64,000 bases of DNA from Sphingopyxis sp. DBS4 (lineage in GTDB: Bacteria; Pseudomonadota; Alphaproteobacteria; Sphingomonadales; Sphingomonadaceae): assembly GCF_024628865.1 (NCBI RefSeq), contig NZ_CP102384.1, forward strand, positions 3,359,001 through 3,423,000. Reading direction: 5' to 3'. A program made the translations under genes and the position numbers. Positions 16,849-26,536 of this stretch are shown in pieces (within the stretch, counting starts at the first letter, position 1; each line of letters opens with the position of its first letter). The notes below the pieces were generated by a model that worked only from the letters and a program-made list of their open reading frames with translations, was not told the origin of the DNA and searched no databases.

Positions 16849-18681
16849 TTAAGCCGCTTCCTTCTTGCGCGACGCCTTCTTGCGCTCGTGCGGGTCGAGG
16901 ATCGCCTTGCGGATGCGGATGTTCTTCGGTGTCACCTCGACCATCTCGTCGTCGTCGATATAGGCGATCGCCTGTTCGAGCGTCATGCGGCGCGGCGGCG
17001 TGAGGCGGATCGCGTCGTCCTTGCCCGTCGAGCGGAAGTTGGTGAGCTGCTTCGACTTCATCGGATTGACCTCGAGGTCGTCGGGCTTGGCATTCTCGCC
17101 GATGATCATCCCCTCATAGAGCGCCTCGCCGGGCGAGACGAAGAGGATGCCGCGCTCTTCGAGCGGGCCGAGCGCGTAGGCGACCGCCTCGCCCGCGCCG
17201 TTCGAGATCAGGACGCCGTTCTTGCGGCCCTCGATCACGCCCTTGTAGGGGCCGTATTTCTCGAACAACCGGTTCATGATGCCGGTGCCGCGCGTATCCG
17301 ACAGGAATTCGCCGTGATAGCCGATCAGGCCGCGCGAGGGGCCGCTGAAGGTGATGCGCGTCTTGCCGCCGCCCGACGGGCGCATGTCGGTCAGGTCGGC
17401 CTTGCGGATCTGCATCTTCTCGACGACCGTGCCGCTATGCTCGTCGTCGACGTCGATGACGACGGTTTCATACGGCTCGGTGCGCTTGCCGGCCTCGTCC
17501 TCGCCATAAAGGACGCGCGGGCGGCTGATGCCGAGCTCGAAGCCTTCGCGGCGCATCGTCTCGATCAGCACGCCGAGTTGAAGTTCGCCGCGGCCCGCGA
17601 CCTCGAAGCTGTCCTTGTCGGCGCTTTCGGTGATGCGGATCGCGACATTGGTCTCGGCCTCGCGCAGCAGGCGGTCGCGGATCATGCGGCTCGTCACCTT
17701 GCTGCCCTCGCGGCCCGCCATCGGGCTGTCATTGACCGCGAAACGCATCGACAGCGTCGGCGGATCGATCGGCTGGGCGGCGATCGGTTCGCTCACGCTC
17801 GGGTCGGCGACGGTGTTAGCGACGGTGGCGTTGGTCAGCCCCGCGATCGCGACGATGTCGCCCGCGCGCGCTTCCTCGACGGGCACGCGGTCGAGCCCGC
17901 GGAAAGCGAGCAGCTTCGACGCGCGGCCGGTCTCGATCACCTTGCCCTCGGCGTCGAGCGCGTGGATCGGCTGGTTGACCTTGACCGTGCCCGACTGGAC
18001 GCGGCCGGTCAGGATGCGGCCGATGAAATTGTCGCGGTCGAGCAGGGTCGCGAGGAAGGTGAAGGGGCCGTTCTCGTCGAGGCCCGGCGCCGGCACGTGA
18101 CCGACGATCGTCTTGAACAGCGGCTCCAGCGTCCCTTCGCGCGCGTCGGGGCTGTCGGAGGCGAAGCCGCCGCGGCCCGAGGCGTAAAGGATCGGGAAGT
18201 CGAGCTGCTCGTCATTGGCGTCGAGCGACAGGAAGAGCTCGAACACCTCGTCGAGCACTTCGGCGGCGCGCGCGTCGCTGCGGTCGATCTTGTTGACGAC
18301 GACGATCGGACGCAGGCCGAGCGCGAGCGCCTTGCCGGTCACGAACTTGGTCTGCGGCATCGGGCCTTCGGCCGCGTCGACGAGCAGGATGACGCCATCG
18401 ACCATCGACAGGATGCGCTCGACCTCGCCGCCGAAATCGGCGTGGCCCGGGGTATCGACGATGTTGATCCGCGTCGCGTCGGCGCCCTCACCCCATTCGA
18501 CCGAGGTGCACTTCGCGAGGATGGTGATCCCGCGTTCCTTTTCGAGGTCGTTCGAATCCATCGCGCGTTCCTCGACGCGCTGATTGTCGCGAAACGTCCC
18601 CGACTGGCGGAAAAGCTGGTCGACGAGAGTGGTCTTGCCATGATCGACGTGCGCGATGATGGCGATATTGCGCAGGGACAT
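16849..18681 (-). CDS. typA: Ribosome-associated GTPase TypA/BipA
   Basis: 610 residues from the second ATG (18681; 18684 is also ATG). EF-G-like translational GTPase. Motifs: G1 AHVDHGKTTL, G2 ERGITI, G3 DTPGHADF, G4 NKID, then domain II (FTFLATLLDRDNFIGRILTGRV) and the TypA C-terminal domain with GYHGEFLSDTRGTGIMNRLF and SKQLTNFRSTGKDDAI. It is full length, with a Lys/Arg-rich end. It supports 50S assembly and stress adaptation. It stands alone. Confidence 0.97.
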   Translation of the reverse strand: MSLRNIAIIAHVDHGKTTLVDQLFRQSGTFRDNQRVEERAMDSNDLEKERGITILAKCTSVEWGEGADATRINIVDTPGHADFGGEVERILSMVDGVILLVDAAEGPMPQTKFVTGKALALGLRPIVVVNKIDRSDARAAEVLDEVFELFLSLDANDEQLDFPILYASGRGGFASDSPDAREGTLEPLFKTIVGHVPAPGLDENGPFTFLATLLDRDNFIGRILTGRVQSGTVKVNQPIHALDAEGKVIETGRASKLLAFRGLDRVPVEEARAGDIVAIAGLTNATVANTVADPSVSEPIAAQPIDPPTLSMRFAVNDSPMAGREGSKVTSRMIRDRLLREAETNVAIRITESADKDSFEVAGRGELQLGVLIETMRREGFELGISRPRVLYGEDEAGKRTEPYETVVIDVDDEHSGTVVEKMQIRKADLTDMRPSGGGKTRITFSGPSRGLIGYHGEFLSDTRGTGIMNRLFEKYGPYKGVIEGRKNGVLISNGAGEAVAYALGPLEERGILFVSPGEALYEGMIIGENAKPDDLEVNPMKSKQLTNFRSTGKDDAIRLTPPRRMTLEQAIAYIDDDEMVEVTPKNIRIRKAILDPHERKKASRKKEAA

Positions 18682-18777
18682 CAAAAATACCTTATGGGAG
18701 CAGCGCGGCGCCGTGCCGCGATTTGGCCGCGCGCGTAGCGAATTTCCTACCGCAGCGCAACAAAATTGCCGAGGTGT

Positions 18778-19440
18778 TTATAACGCAATCCGCGCGACAA
18801 GTCGCTCGATTTCGGCAGCCGCGCTGCGCGCCGCGAGAACCAGATTGGCGTGAAAATCGTGGCTGCTGCCTTCGTCGGCGGTGTCGGTGACCGCCTTGAT
18901 CGCCGCCCACGGCTTGCCGAGCCGCGCCGCCGCCTGCGCAACCGCGCCGACCTCCATGTCGACGAGCGTCGCGCCGAGACCGCGCGCGATGCCGGCGCCG
19001 ACGTCGGGGCAGGCGACGAAGCTGTCGCCGCTCGCGATCCGCGCGTGCGGCAGGCCGAGGCCGGGGTCGGGCATGGCGGCGAAATGCACCTCGCCCGCCT
19101 CACCGGCCGGCCAGTCGCCGGCGCGATAGCGGTCGAAGCGATCAGGGCGCACCGTGCCATAATCATGTTGCACCGCCTCCGCGAGCCAATAGGCGCGGCC
19201 CGCCTCGGCATCGAGCGCGCCGCAGGTGCCGCTCATCAGCAGCAAGTCGGCGTCGGCTCCGAACAGCCCGGCGGCAAGCGCCGCATGGACCTTGCCGAGG
19301 CCGGTGGTGACGACGGCGAGATCATGGCCGTGCGCGGCGAGCCGGCGGGCGGCGAAACGGCCGTCGTCGCGGACGCCTTCGCCGGGGAACAGCGCGTCGG
19401 CCTCTTCGGGAAGCGCGGCGAGGATCAGGATGCGGGCCAT
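18778..19440 (-). CDS. 5'-methylthioadenosine/S-adenosylhomocysteine nucleosidase-like protein
   Basis: 220 residues from ATG 19440. The PNP/MTAN fold is indicated by MSGTCGALD, VDMEVGAVAQAA (the substrate-binding Glu region) and AIKAVTDTADE (the catalytic Asp region). It would hydrolyse MTA or SAH to adenine and a thiopentose in the methyl cycle, or be a hopanoid-type phosphorylase (HpnG-like), which shares these features. No hopanoid genes are adjacent. The first half is divergent, so the exact substrate is uncertain. Confidence 0.8.
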   Translation of the reverse strand: MARILILAALPEEADALFPGEGVRDDGRFAARRLAAHGHDLAVVTTGLGKVHAALAAGLFGADADLLLMSGTCGALDAEAGRAYWLAEAVQHDYGTVRPDRFDRYRAGDWPAGEAGEVHFAAMPDPGLGLPHARIASGDSFVACPDVGAGIARGLGATLVDMEVGAVAQAAARLGKPWAAIKAVTDTADEGSSHDFHANLVLAARSAAAEIERLVARIAL

Positions 19441-19549
19441 GACGCCCTTTAGCGCCGCTCCCGCGCGTGTCGAGCAATAGGATTTTGGAATATCGGCGGC
19501 CGATCCTTGGACTTGCCAAGCGCCGCGCGCCCCGCCATCGCACCGCCCC

Positions 19550-20521
19550 ATGCTGTCCCGTATCTTCCCCGACCGCTTCGTCCCCGTCCTGTTCGCGACG
19601 ATCCTGCTCGCCAGTCTGCTGCCGGTCCAGGGCGCAGCCGTGCCGATCGCGCAAACCATATCGACGGCCGCGATCGTCCTGCTGTTCTTCCTGAACGGCG
19701 TGCGCCTGCCGCGCGACGAGGTGCTGCACGGCATCCGCAACTGGAAGCTGCAGGGCGGCAATCTTCTCTACAGCTTCGGGGCGATGGCGCTGATCGGGCT
19801 GGCGGCGCAGGCGGCGACGGCGCCGCTGCTACCCGCCGTGCCCACGCTGGCGCTCGGCTTCCTCTTCCTCGGCATCCTGCCGTCGACCGTCATGTCGGCG
19901 ACCGCGGCCAGCAGCATGGCGGGCGGCAATGTCGCGGCCAGCGTCGTCGCGGCGGCGCTGCTGAACCTGACGGGCGTGATCGTCTCGCCGCTGCTGTTCG
20001 CCGCGATCGCGGGCAGTGCGGGCGACATCAGCGGCGACGCCGCGCTGCGCATCGTCGCCACCTTGCTGCTGCCCTTCATCGCCGGGCAAGCGGCGCAGCG
20101 CTGGCTGCGCCCGTGGGTGCTCGCGCATCGCGGCGCGGCGACCTTCATGGACCGCACCTCGATCGCTATCGCGGTCTATGTCGCCTTTTCCGCCGCCGTC
20201 GTCGGCGGCATCTGGCACCAGCTCGACATGCGCGAGATCGGCATCGTCTTTGTCGCGGTCGCCGCGATGCTGGCGCTGGCCTTCACCGGCGCCTGGCTCC
20301 TCGGCGGCCTGCTGCGCCTCGCCCGGCCCGACCGCATCACCATGCTGTTCGCAGGCGCGCAAAAGAGCATCGCGGTCGGCGCGCCGCTCGCCGCGACGCT
20401 GTTTCCGCCCGCGGTCGCGGGCATGGTGCTGGTGCCGATCCTCATCTATCATATGGCGCAGCTCATCGTCTCCGCCTGGATCGCGCCGGGACTGGCGCGG
20501 CGCGGCGGCGGCATCGCCTGA
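19550..20521 (+). CDS. Bile acid:sodium symporter-family transporter
   Basis: 323 residues with about nine or ten hydrophobic helices. SBF-like (PF13593 type) features are LLFFLNGVRLPRDE, GILPSTVMSATAASSMAGGNVAASV (the unwound crossover helix with GN) and MLFAGAQKSIAVGAPLAATLF. Family members move organic anions with sodium; the bacterial substrate is unknown. It is divergent from the nucleosidase gene, 109 bases apart. Confidence 0.92.
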   Translation: MLSRIFPDRFVPVLFATILLASLLPVQGAAVPIAQTISTAAIVLLFFLNGVRLPRDEVLHGIRNWKLQGGNLLYSFGAMALIGLAAQAATAPLLPAVPTLALGFLFLGILPSTVMSATAASSMAGGNVAASVVAAALLNLTGVIVSPLLFAAIAGSAGDISGDAALRIVATLLLPFIAGQAAQRWLRPWVLAHRGAATFMDRTSIAIAVYVAFSAAVVGGIWHQLDMREIGIVFVAVAAMLALAFTGAWLLGGLLRLARPDRITMLFAGAQKSIAVGAPLAATLFPPAVAGMVLVPILIYHMAQLIVSAWIAPGLARRGGGIA

Positions 20522-20525
20522 ATTT

Positions 20526-20662
20526 CTCACACAAAGACACAAAGAGGGCGGCGCACGCTATGGGCGCTGCAAAGAACCGCGCGAAGCGCATTCGATAAAG
20601 CCGCCTGCGGCGACGGGCCGACACCGCAGGCCGGGCGCGCCCTCTTTGTGTCTTTGTGTGAG
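20526..20662. repeat. Long-spaced inverted repeat (acacaaagacacaaag type), copy 1
   Basis: Arms of 25 bases, 20526-20550 and 20638-20662, are perfect reverse complements 87 bases apart. They flank a stretch with no gene. A second pair with the same arms but a short spacer lies at 59750-59813. The 270-base gap before telA holds only this repeat and presumably the telA promoter. Confidence 0.85.
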
Positions 20663-20790
20663 ATTTCTCTTCTTCGCGCCTTCGCGTGAAATCAAAATCG
20701 CGCCGCCCGCGTCCCTGCCAAGGTGTGATACTTGAACAATACAGACCGGCATGTCATATAGAAAACGGGCACGGAGCTGGAAGGATAGTT

Positions 20791-22002
20791 ATGAGCGAAG
20801 ACACCGCGACGGCGACCGCAACCGAGACATTGACGCTGACGCCGCCCGAACCCGTCCCCGCCGTCGCGCCGGAAAAGGCCGCCGGTCTCGTTCCGCTGTC
20901 GGGCGAGCAGAAATCGAAGCTCGAGGAGCGCGTCGACGGCTTCATCGACGACCTCGTCGCGCAGGATGAGAACAGCCCCGAATTCGGCAAGCGCGTCGAC
21001 CAGATCACCAACATGGGCCGCAAGGAGATGCTGGAGGCCGCGAGCCACAGCAACCGCTTCCTCGACCGCCCGATCCGCGCGATGGACCGCGACACCGACA
21101 TCGGCCAGAGCCTCATCGAACTTCGCACCACGGTCGAACGGCTCGACCCGTCGGCGAATGGCAAATTGCTGTCGAAGCGCGGTTTCCTCGACAAGATCTT
21201 CGGCAGCAAGATCAACAATTATTTCGCGCAATACCGCAGCGCCCAGACGCATATCGGCGGCATCCTGACCGCGCTTGCCAACGGCAAGGACGAGCTGCTG
21301 ATGGACAATGCCGCCATCGATGTCGAACGCCGCAAGATGTGGGAATCGATGGGCAAGCTCGAGCAGATGATCCACATCGCGAAGACGCTCGACGAGCGGC
21401 TGGAGGCGAAGGCCGCCGAACTCGACGGCACCGATCCCGCCAAGGCGAAGATCCTGCGCGAAAACGCGCTTTTCTACGCGCGTCAGCGCACGCAGGACCT
21501 GCTGACCCAGATGGCGGTGACGGTGCAGGGCTATCTCGCGCTCGATCTGGTCAAGAAGAACAATGTCGAGCTGGTGAAGGGCGTCGACCGTGCGAGCACC
21601 ACGACCGTCGGCGCGCTCAAGACCGCGATCACCGTCGCGCAGGCGATGACCAACCAGAAGCTGGTGCTCGAACAGATCACCGCCTTGAACACGACGACCG
21701 CGAACATCATCGACGGCACGTCGAAGATGCTGAAGGACAATACCGCGCGCATCCACGAGCAGGCGGCGTCGAGCACGATCCCGATGGAGACGCTGAGCCG
21801 CGCCTTCCAGAACATCTACGACACGATGGACGCGATCGACACCTTCAAGCTCAAGGCGCTCGACACGATGAAGACGACGGTGGGCACGCTCGAAAGCGAG
21901 GTCGCCAAGTCGAAGGGCTATATCGCGCGCGCCGAGGGCGCGAGCCAGGCGCAGGCGAGCGTCGGTGGCGAGGGCAGTCCGCTCGCCGCGCTCGAAGGCT
22001 AA
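20791..22002 (+). CDS. Toxic anion resistance (TelA) family protein
   Basis: 403 residues from ATG 20791. A Thr/Pro-rich N-terminus precedes the TelA domain, with SHSNRFLDRPIRAMD, LIELRTTVERLDPS, a FFGSKINNYFAQYRSAQTHI-like stretch, GKLEQMIHIAKTLDERLEAKAAEL and the C-terminal helical end with QNIYDTMDAIDTFK. It is long, helical and cytoplasmic. TelA was named for tellurite resistance, but its molecular role is unclear. The XpaC-like membrane gene follows 6 bases later. Confidence 0.93.
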   Translation: MSEDTATATATETLTLTPPEPVPAVAPEKAAGLVPLSGEQKSKLEERVDGFIDDLVAQDENSPEFGKRVDQITNMGRKEMLEAASHSNRFLDRPIRAMDRDTDIGQSLIELRTTVERLDPSANGKLLSKRGFLDKIFGSKINNYFAQYRSAQTHIGGILTALANGKDELLMDNAAIDVERRKMWESMGKLEQMIHIAKTLDERLEAKAAELDGTDPAKAKILRENALFYARQRTQDLLTQMAVTVQGYLALDLVKKNNVELVKGVDRASTTTVGALKTAITVAQAMTNQKLVLEQITALNTTTANIIDGTSKMLKDNTARIHEQAASSTIPMETLSRAFQNIYDTMDAIDTFKLKALDTMKTTVGTLESEVAKSKGYIARAEGASQAQASVGGEGSPLAALEG

Positions 22003-22008
22003 GGCGAA

Positions 22009-22740
22009 ATGACCATGAGCGAGGTCGACAAGGTCCGCCTCTCCGCCACGTCGGCGATCGAGCGGTCGCGCGAGCGGCGGCGCCCGATCGGCACCAAGAG
22101 CATGGCGCTGCGCCGCCAGCATCTCGCGCGCAAGATCGGCCGCATCTTTCTGGCGGGCGGCGCGGTGCTGATCGCCGCGGCGATTTTCGGCTTGGTGATC
22201 CAGCCGCTCGGCTTTGCCGGGGTGATGGCGGTCACGCTGCTGCTGGTCGCGGTCGCTTTCCTGTTCGGCAAATGGCCGCCCTTCCCCGAGCCGCGCCAGG
22301 CTGACCTGCCCAAGGCGGATTTGAAGCAGCTCGCGGGACGCACCGAAATCTGGCTGGAGGCGCAGCGCCCGGCGCTTCCCGCGCCCGCGCGCCAGCTCGT
22401 CGACGGCATCGGGGTGCAGCTCGACCTGCTCGCGCCGCAACTCCAGACGCTCGACACGTCGAGCCCCGCCGCCGCGAACATCCGCAAGCTCGTCGGCGAG
22501 GATCTGCCCGAGCTCGTCGCGGGCTATCAGCGCATCCCGGCGGGGCTGCGCAAGGAAGCGCACGCGGGCCGCACCCCCGACGAAACGCTCGTTGGCGGGC
22601 TCACCATGCTCGAACGCGAGATCGGCGAAGCGGCGCGCAACCTCGCGGCAGGCGAACTCGACAAGCTCGCGACGCGCGAACGCTATCTCCAGCTCAAATA
22701 TCAGGGGCTGGAGGGCGAGGATTTGCCGGGAACGGACTGA
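22009..22740 (+). CDS. Membrane protein paired with TelA (XpaC-like position)
   Basis: 243 residues (ATG 22015 is a close alternative). Two adjacent hydrophobic helices (about 45-90) follow a basic N-terminus; the rest is helical and soluble. Sequence similarity to XpaC is not obvious to me. In Bacillus an xpaC-type gene precedes telA, and a small two-helix membrane partner beside TelA is a recurring arrangement, so I infer that it anchors or regulates TelA. Confidence 0.6.
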   Translation: MTMSEVDKVRLSATSAIERSRERRRPIGTKSMALRRQHLARKIGRIFLAGGAVLIAAAIFGLVIQPLGFAGVMAVTLLLVAVAFLFGKWPPFPEPRQADLPKADLKQLAGRTEIWLEAQRPALPAPARQLVDGIGVQLDLLAPQLQTLDTSSPAAANIRKLVGEDLPELVAGYQRIPAGLRKEAHAGRTPDETLVGGLTMLEREIGEAARNLAAGELDKLATRERYLQLKYQGLEGEDLPGTD

Positions 22741-22746
22741 ACGAAG

Positions 22747-24147
22747 TCACAACCCCTCGCCGCCCGTCCAGTGCGCATTGACGAGGCGGCGCGCGAGCGC
22801 GCTCACCTGAATACGGATATCGGGCACCGCGACGACTTCCCACAAATCGCCGCGCGTCATCGGGCCGATCGCGAGAATATGATCCGACGAGTGGCCGCGC
22901 GCATCGATCACGTGACCGTCGCGGTCGATGTCGAGCCCGAGGCGCAGCGCGTCGGGACGGATGCGCTTCGCCGCCAGCATCCGCTTCACCAGCGGGTCGG
23001 CCGACCGTAGCAGGTCGCCCTGCGGCCCGGTGCAGTTGATCATCCGCGCGGCGCGGGTCACGACCGGCTCCGTCGCGCCGCGCGGCCGCCAGGCGATGGC
23101 GAGCGCATCGCGCTCGACGCTTACCCCGGCGATCTTGCCCGCGCGAAAGCAAAGCTGGCCCGACGCGACCAGCGCGTCGATGCGATCGGCAACCGCGGGC
23201 GCGAGCCGGTGACGATGCACGTCCCAGAAAGGACGGAGGTGGCGCAGGAAGCGCGTGCGCTTCTCCGTATCGGCCGACGCCCACATCATCTGGGTGATCG
23301 GGCGGATCGAATCGACGACCAGTCGCCAGTCGCGGCGGCGCGCTTCGCCCCGCGCCCAGCGCACGAGGTCGGACAATTCGGGCGCCGGCTTGGCGAGCAC
23401 CGGCTTGGGCCGCAGCCCGTCGATGTGGCGATGCGGGCGAAGGCCCCGCCGCGACAGCGCGGTGATCGGTCCCTCATGACCGTGCGACACCAGCCGCAAT
23501 ATCACGTCGACCGCGGTCAGACCGGTGCCGATAACGAGCACCGCCGCCTGCCTGTCCAACCCTTCCTCGAACGCACTCGCCCAGGGATCGCCGATATAGC
23601 GGTGCGCGGGCAGATGCGCGCCGGCGATAGCGGGCGGATCGTGCGGCGGCAGATTGCCGATCGCGAGCACCGCGCGGTCGGCCTCGATCAGCCCCCCGTT
23701 GACGAGGCCGAGCGTCACCTGTCCGCCGCGCTCTTCGACGTCGAGTACCTCGTCGTCGACCAGCTTCAGCCGCCGGCCATGGCGCTCCATCGCCCCCGCG
23801 AGCGTCTCGCGCAGATAGCGGCCATAGGTCGCGCGCGTCACGAACGCGGCGTCGCAGCCGAGCCCGCGCGCCGCGAGCCAGTCGCAGAAATGATCGGGGC
23901 GATCCGCAAAGGCGCTCATATTGCCCGCGCGCACATTGAGCAGATGCGCGCTTTCGCTGCTGCTATAGGCGACCCCCGCACCCATGCGGTGGCGGTCGCG
24001 CTCGATCAGCAGCACCTCGACATCGGCCTGTTCCAGCAGGTTGAGCGCCAACATCGTTCCCGAGAAGCCCGCGCCGACGATCGCGACGCGGGTCGCGGTG
24101 CGAAAGCGCGGGCGCGGCGAATGAAGTTCGCTGCTAATCAGGTTCAC
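22747..24147 (-). CDS. FAD/NAD(P)-binding oxidoreductase (COG4529-like)
   Basis: 466 residues from GTG 24147, which overlaps the dioxygenase stop as GTGA, so translation is coupled. The FAD Rossmann motif VAIVGAGFSGTMLALNLL (about 17-34), the second nucleotide motif VLVIGTGLTAVDVILRL, and GVAYSS...HLLNVRAGNMSAFADRPDHF are typical of the FAD-NAD(P)-binding (PF13454) group. The natural substrate is unknown. The pairing with a TauD-type enzyme suggests that it supplies or processes the dioxygenase substrate. Confidence 0.85.
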   Translation of the reverse strand: MNLISSELHSPRPRFRTATRVAIVGAGFSGTMLALNLLEQADVEVLLIERDRHRMGAGVAYSSSESAHLLNVRAGNMSAFADRPDHFCDWLAARGLGCDAAFVTRATYGRYLRETLAGAMERHGRRLKLVDDEVLDVEERGGQVTLGLVNGGLIEADRAVLAIGNLPPHDPPAIAGAHLPAHRYIGDPWASAFEEGLDRQAAVLVIGTGLTAVDVILRLVSHGHEGPITALSRRGLRPHRHIDGLRPKPVLAKPAPELSDLVRWARGEARRRDWRLVVDSIRPITQMMWASADTEKRTRFLRHLRPFWDVHRHRLAPAVADRIDALVASGQLCFRAGKIAGVSVERDALAIAWRPRGATEPVVTRAARMINCTGPQGDLLRSADPLVKRMLAAKRIRPDALRLGLDIDRDGHVIDARGHSSDHILAIGPMTRGDLWEVVAVPDIRIQVSALARRLVNAHWTGGEGL

Positions 24148-25043
24148 CGACGCACCACGTCGCCTGCGACGGTGACGCGTTCGAGCAAGCGCTCGGCGGG
24201 CCAATAGTCGCCGACCGCATAATGCTGGGTCGAGCGATTGTCCCAGATACCGATCGCGTTCGGGGTCCAGCGAAAGCGTAGCTGATATTCGGGCACCTTG
24301 ATCCGGTCGAACAGCAGGCGAAGCAGGCTGTCGCTTTCCTCCTCGCTTACGCCGAGGATGCGTGTCGTGAAGGTGTAGTTGACGTAGAGGATCTTCTCGC
24401 CCGTGTCGGGATGGGTGCGGACGACGGGATGGCGCGCGGGCGGAAAGGCGCGCGCCAGCTCGGCGCGCTTTTCCTCGGTCACGCGGCCGCCGAAGCTGCG
24501 CACGATGTCGTGCTCGGCGTCGAGCCCCTCGATCCGGTCCTTCACCGCCTGCGGCAGCCCGGCATAGGCGGCCGCGGCATCGGCCCACATCGTGTCGCCG
24601 CCGAGCGGTGGGAGGACGCGCGCGCGCAGGATCGAGGCGATCGACGGCCGCTCGCGAAAGGTCACGTCGGTGTGCCATTTGTTGTAGGCCTGAAAGGGTC
24701 CGAGCGTTTCGGCGGTCAGGCGCACGCCCTCGACGCCTTCGATCCGCAATATCTCGGGATAGCCGGGGATATGCGGGATCACCGGATGGCCTTCGAGCTC
24801 GCCGAAGAAGCGGCCGAGCCGGACATGGCTTTCGTGGCTGATGTCCTGGTCGCGAAAGAAGATCACCTTGAAGCGCAGCCACGCCGCGCGCAGCAGATCG
24901 CCCTCGATCGACGACAGCGGCCGGTCGAGGTCGAGCCCACTGATTTCGGCGCCGATCGTCGGGGTCGATGGCGAAATGGCGATGCCCAGCGAGCGCGCGG
25001 CATCGAAGATATCGGGAATCTGGACAAGGCTGGCCATCGGCAT
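24144..25043 (-). CDS. TauD/TfdA-family 2-oxoglutarate dioxygenase
   Basis: 299 residues from ATG 25043; the next ATG (25037) has better spacing to the AGGAG site and may be the true start. The iron-binding HxD is in NKWHTDVTF, the distal His in NRSTQHYAVGDY, and the 2-oxoglutarate Arg in LLERVTVAG. It probably oxidises an alpha-amino or sulfonated or carboxylated substrate; taurine is not proven. It is first in a two-gene operon with the FAD protein. Confidence 0.9.
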   Translation of the reverse strand: MPMASLVQIPDIFDAARSLGIAISPSTPTIGAEISGLDLDRPLSSIEGDLLRAAWLRFKVIFFRDQDISHESHVRLGRFFGELEGHPVIPHIPGYPEILRIEGVEGVRLTAETLGPFQAYNKWHTDVTFRERPSIASILRARVLPPLGGDTMWADAAAAYAGLPQAVKDRIEGLDAEHDIVRSFGGRVTEEKRAELARAFPPARHPVVRTHPDTGEKILYVNYTFTTRILGVSEEESDSLLRLLFDRIKVPEYQLRFRWTPNAIGIWDNRSTQHYAVGDYWPAERLLERVTVAGDVVRR

Positions 25044-25180
25044 TCTCCTCTCGCCGGTCGGTGATGGATCGGTCGACTCGGAATACGTCCCGCGCCAGGA
25101 GTATTAACTCAACTAAAATAATTGACAATATGGCGCGCGGCAGATCGCCCGAAAGGCGCGGCGGGTAGCGCGCGTTCGGG

Positions 25181-26536
25181 TCAGCAGCGAATCCGGACCC
25201 GCGTTCCGGGCCGGGCATCCTCGATATCCAGATGCCATTTGTGCAGCCCAACGATCGCCGATACGAGCGCCAGGCCAAGGCCGGTTCCGGGCTGCCCCGC
25301 CGTATCGGGGCCGCGAAAGAAACGCTCGGTCACCCGGTCGCGCCAGGCATCGGCGATGCCGGGACCGCTGTCGCTGATCGCGATTTCGGTCCCGTGCTCG
25401 GTCCGCTGCGCCGACACCGCGATGACCGCGCCCGCGCCGCCATATTTGACCGCATTGTCGAGCAGGTTCGAAATCGCCTGGAACAGCAGGTTCGGATCGG
25501 CATCCAGTTCCAGCCCCGGCGCGATCCGGCTTTCGATCCTTTGCCCATGCGCCTCGGCATCGGGGGTGTGGAGTTCGACCGCATCGGCGAGCAAGGTCGT
25601 CAGGTCGATACGGCGCATTCCGGTCAGGTGCCGCCCGCTTTCGATGCGCGCGATGCGGAGCAAAGCGTCGAAGATCGCCTGCAGCCGTTTGGCTTCGGTC
25701 GCCGCCTGCTCGGCGAGCCGCTGGCGCTCGTCCTCGCTTCCCGCCGCGCGCAGTTCGTCGAGATCGGCGTGGAGGCGCGCCAGCGGGGTGCGAAGCTCGT
25801 GCGCGACATTGTCCGATACGCGGCGCACCGATTCGACGGCCTCCTCGATCCGGCCGAGCATCAGGTTAAGCGTCGCCGAAAGCTCGTCGAAATCATCGCC
25901 GGTGCCGCGCAAGGGGATGCGTTCGGTCAGATTGCCCGCCATCACGCGCCGCGCCGTCCGCGTCACCGCATCGATCCGCCGGCCGACCGCGCGGCTCATC
26001 GCGACGCTGCCGCCGATGGCCAGCAAGGCCGCAAAGAGGATCAACCACACCGATCCGATGGTGTAGAGTTCGTCGCGATCGTCGATCGACTCGACATCGC
26101 GCCCGACGATCAGCCGCGCGCCGTCGCTCAGCCGCCGTTCGACGACGAGCGCCTCATAATCCTGTTCCTGCCCCGCCTGATAGACGTCGGCTTCGAGCGT
26201 GGTCCAGCCGCCGATGGACGTTTTGGGCCAGCTCGGCAGATTGGCGGTCACCGTCTTGCCATCCGGGGCGATCAGCGCGTGAAAGGGGCGCTTGGGGCCC
26301 GTCTTCTCGCGCACCAGCAGCGCACGCACCAGCGCATCGCGTCCGCCGCCGCGGTCGATCGCCACCAGTTCGGCCGCTTCGTCGCTCACCCCCGCCGCGG
26401 CTTCGAGCAGCGGCTGATAGACCCCGATCCAATAGGCGGCGCCGAACAGCGCCACGGTCGAGGTCAGGAAGAGCGCGACATAGATCAGCCCCAGCCGCAG
26501 CGTCAGGCTGTGCCGGAGGCCGCCGCGCGCCCTCAT
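25181..26536 (-). CDS. Sensor histidine kinase
   Basis: 451 residues from ATG 26536, overlapping the regulator stop as ATGA. Order: TM1 (about 15-37), periplasmic sensor (to about 165), TM2 (about 167-190), HAMP (RIDAVTRTARRVMAGNLTERI), HisKA with VSDNVAHELRTPLARL (phospho-acceptor His), then HATPase_c with N box NLLDNAVKYG, G1 DSGPGIAD and G2 GTGLGLALV. It phosphorylates the OmpR-type partner encoded just upstream. The signal is unknown. Confidence 0.95.
   Translation of the reverse strand: MRARGGLRHSLTLRLGLIYVALFLTSTVALFGAAYWIGVYQPLLEAAAGVSDEAAELVAIDRGGGRDALVRALLVREKTGPKRPFHALIAPDGKTVTANLPSWPKTSIGGWTTLEADVYQAGQEQDYEALVVERRLSDGARLIVGRDVESIDDRDELYTIGSVWLILFAALLAIGGSVAMSRAVGRRIDAVTRTARRVMAGNLTERIPLRGTGDDFDELSATLNLMLGRIEEAVESVRRVSDNVAHELRTPLARLHADLDELRAAGSEDERQRLAEQAATEAKRLQAIFDALLRIARIESGRHLTGMRRIDLTTLLADAVELHTPDAEAHGQRIESRIAPGLELDADPNLLFQAISNLLDNAVKYGGAGAVIAVSAQRTEHGTEIAISDSGPGIADAWRDRVTERFFRGPDTAGQPGTGLGLALVSAIVGLHKWHLDIEDARPGTRVRIRC

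Noticed and set aside
16717..18738. Long plus-strand frame opposite typA
   Set aside because: Repetitive Arg/Asp/Ala composition, no motif; typA on the minus strand is certain.
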